DNA of 64,000 bases from Pyrus communis (taxonomy: Eukaryota; Streptophyta; Magnoliopsida; Rosales; Rosaceae). Positions 61,871-64,000 of the stretch are shown piece by piece. Each line of letters begins with the position of its first letter. Position 1 is the first letter of the stretch. The position numbers and the translations under genes were made by a program. The notes below the pieces were generated by a model that saw only the letters and a program-made list of their open reading frames with translations, was not told the DNA's origin and did not search any database. The stretch lies in the NCBI RefSeq assembly GCF_963583255.1, contig NC_084803.1:11692122-11756121 (forward strand). The letters run 5' to 3'.

Positions 61871-62292
61871 GCCAAGCTGCAACCAGCCTTCCCTTGCAAA
61901 TTAGAACAATTTAGAATCATACTTTCGAAATATGCATTATTTCAACTGCAAACAAGCACTAACTTAACCGATTGCAAAGGAAACGCTGAAGACATGAAAT
62001 TTATATAATTTTCCTTTCCTCATTTTCTCGGGAACCGAACAGATAATAACTATCAAATAATTCCGCAAAGAAAACAAAGCATTCACAAAAACAGAGCCTC
62101 CGCCAAACAATTCCACAACAAAACCAAATTAAGAATGAAACTTTCAACCAAAATCTAAAATCAAGTAAGAAAATACGGAAATCAAGAATTAAAAATCACA
62201 ACCAACCAAAAAAATGGAACCAAAACGAGAGCTGCAAGTTGCGATTCAGAAAACACTCAAACTTCACAGAAATCCATACGAAGCTGGAATAC

Positions 62293-62600
62293 CTTCTCTA
62301 CGCTCCGATCATCCAACGGATCTGAAGTTCGATCAGCGAATCAGAGACGTGGGGGAAAAGGATTTCGGTGAGGTTTGGGAGCCTCTCACTCTCGAAGTCC
62401 TTTCCTTTACGGCTCTGAGCTGTACGAACGTTCGAGAACGAAGGTTTGAAGCAGCTTTGTTTACGCGCCAGTGAGAAATTGGCGGGTGCTGCGGTGGTGG
62501 TGGTGGGCCGGGTGCGGTGGTTGCTGGTGTGATAAATGACTGGTCAGGAAGGAAAGGAAGTTGTTGCAGATTGATTACGGAAAAAGCTATGGAAGCAACC
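62293..62600 (-). promoter_or_regulatory. Leader exon and promoter of the transporter gene
   Basis: A donor (GAGAAG/GTATTC) at 62291-62292 pairs with the acceptor at 61877, giving a leader intron of about 415 bp. The GC-richer block 62293-62560 is the likely first, non-coding exon. No clear TATA box. Confidence 0.6.
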
Positions 62601-63557
62601 TCTCGTTTTGCTTTTCCGAGAGTAAACAAGAGAAACAGACAAAACTTTTTTTTCTTTTTTTATTTAACAAAAAAAAGAGTGAATTGCAATTTAGTTCATA
62701 AATTATCATCTAAAAGAAAATCAGGTCTAACTATTTCAGGTCTAACTATTTTTTTTCAGAAAAATCAATCTGTGAATTATAAAAATGTGTCAGTTACATC
62801 CCTAATGTTAGATTAAAAAATACAACATTTATTTTTCTATTAATTTAAGTCACATTACTTGTATGTAATACATATTGGATGATAGACTGGTAAGTTTCTA
62901 TCAAGAAATAGTGTGTGTAGTTAACTTTAGATAGTAAAATAGACGTTAGATTCGTAACTTATATAAAATTTTAAGAGCTTATAGGTAAGAAAAAGACCAG
63001 AGTTACAGTCTAAAGTGTGTAAAGTGGTAAAGTGACTTAAGTTGACGAAAAATTAGATTACATAACTTTGAATATAATTGTAGAGATGAAATTATCAATT
63101 TTTATGAAATTAGCAATTTTTATTGAATTTAAAAACTTATTTGAACAAAAAAAAAAAACTCAAAACCCAAATTTTTACTGAAGTGATTATTTAGAGGCTA
63201 AAACATCACTTCACCATTTAAACAATAAAAAAAAATTGTCGTATGGCCATGTAACTTTAATTATCTTTATGACGTCAAATTGAATTCCTTATTGAAAAAG
63301 GAATTGCTGGTGGTCGGTCTTTGTTAACGGTGGAACTTCCATCTGAACCTTTGAGAATTTTATTTTTGCATTTCCGTCCTTGTAGTTTGGATAAATTTCT
63401 AGTAAGCCATGTAACTTACTAAATTGTAAAAAGTAGAAAAAGTGCCGCCCTTTTCCATAATTTCACAAAAATTCTCACACCAAATTTAGGGCATTGCATT
63501 ACGCTCGCACCTTTTTCTCGCGTCTCATCGCTATCGAACAGCGAAGCGCACAGGACG
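62601..63557. other. Intergenic region between divergent genes
   Basis: AT-rich. The transporter reads left and the next gene reads right, so this stretch should hold both promoters. The last 100 bases before 63558, with C-rich tracts, look like a leader. No element was recognised. Confidence 0.45.
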
Positions 63558-63747
63558 ATGGGGTCAAGGGACAAAGACCCAAAGGCACCGCATCATCAGC
63601 CTCTTCTCAGCAGCCTCGTCGTGCGGCCCTCCACCAGCGACGGCACTGGTGGTGGAGGCGGTCGACGTAGCAGCGATTACGAGCCCGGCGAGGTTCGCCA
63701 CGAGCCTCCTCCCTACACTCGTTCGGATCGTTACTCTGATGACCCTG
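63558..63747 (+). CDS. First exon of an unnamed Gly/Arg/Ser-rich protein (runs off right edge)
   Basis: The ATG at 63558 is followed by 63 codons to a donor CCTG/GTTTGT (63748). The protein begins MGSRDKDPKAPHHQPLLSSL, VVRPSTSDGTGGGGGRRSSD, YEPGEVRHEPPPYTRSDRYS. It is polar, without a signal peptide, and disordered in character. The PLLSSLVVRP and DYEPGEVR phrases are like those at the start of plant RNA-binding (RanBP2-zinc-finger or TAF15-like) proteins, but no domain lies within the window, so the function is only a suggestion. The rest of the window is its first intron. Confidence 0.7.
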
Positions 63748-64000
63748 GTTTGTCTCTATAATTCTCCGCTTTTTATTTTCATGGATTTTATTCGTTGTTT
63801 GACGGTGATTTATGCTCAAATCTTAATATTTGATTTTGTATTTTGCACTTAAATCTTAATTTGATTAGTATTTATCATTTTATCTTCTAGATTCCATACT
63901 CATGATTTTTTATTTTATTACTTTTTTTTTCTTGAGTTTCTGTAGGCCTTTTGATGCAGAAGTAAATCTAAATGTATGTTGTAGGATTTTATCATATGTT
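63748..64000 (+). other. First intron of the right-edge gene
   Basis: T-rich intron sequence. A possible acceptor near 63943-63946 (TTTCTGTAG) would start a second exon, but the following frame is too short to judge. Confidence 0.5.

Noticed and set aside
1..64000. CRISPR arrays, rRNA, genuine tRNA genes, bacterial operons
   Set aside because: Nothing of this kind is visible. The tRNA-like boxes found belong to SINEs, and the repeats present are eukaryotic minisatellites and transposons.

Overview
This is nuclear DNA of a flowering plant, almost certainly a woody eudicot. Genes are split by GT-AG introns, intergenic DNA is AT-rich, and the space between genes is packed with plant LTR elements, MITEs, SINEs and a Helitron. 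Several repeats (the tRNA-derived SINE, the Harbinger-type MITEs, the short MITE found twice) look to me like ones common in Rosaceae such as apple and pear. That placement is from memory of those repeats and was not tested.

Layout. The window opens with the 5' part of a FATB acyl-ACP thioesterase gene on the minus strand (393-1188, continuing off the left edge), with a 5'-UTR intron and promoter to about 2530. From about 4.2 to 19.1 kb there are no host genes. This stretch holds a 4,968-bp Copia retrotransposon with identical 190-bp LTRs but a broken gag-pol, two Harbinger-like TIR elements, a hAT transposase relic, SINEs, two LTR-retrotransposon remnants and a GA-rich minisatellite. From 20.5 to about 32.0 kb lies a Helitron mosaic. 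It has a RepHel gene that reads through six exons with all key motifs, a typical hairpin-CTAG 3' end, three successive 5'-end-like sequences, a long inverted repeat around the RepHel block, and a captured proline-iminopeptidase exon.

Host genes resume at 32.8 kb, all on the minus strand: a GPI-anchored lipid transfer protein (32830-34000) and the very large GRV2/KAM2 (RME-8/DNAJC13-type) endosomal J-domain protein, with 22 coding exons, 34970-47846 and 2,587 aa. From 49.0 to 54.4 kb come a Mutator-like element with TIRs of about 260 bp, a small MITE, a 3,230-bp solo LTR with a perfect 5-bp target duplication, and a SINE with its own target duplication. A degraded BAHD acyltransferase pseudogene follows at 56.7-57.7 kb, then a complete 13-coding-exon plastidic-glucose-transporter-like/SGB1-like MFS gene (58319-61870, 500 aa). 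The first exon of a plus-strand gene starts at 63558 and runs off the right edge.

The host genes are not a pathway cluster: lipid synthesis, surface lipid transfer, endosomal trafficking and sugar transport are unrelated neighbours. The most interesting region is the Helitron mosaic at 20536-32014. All splice models were made by eye by joining frames at GT/AG sites, with family conservation as the guide.
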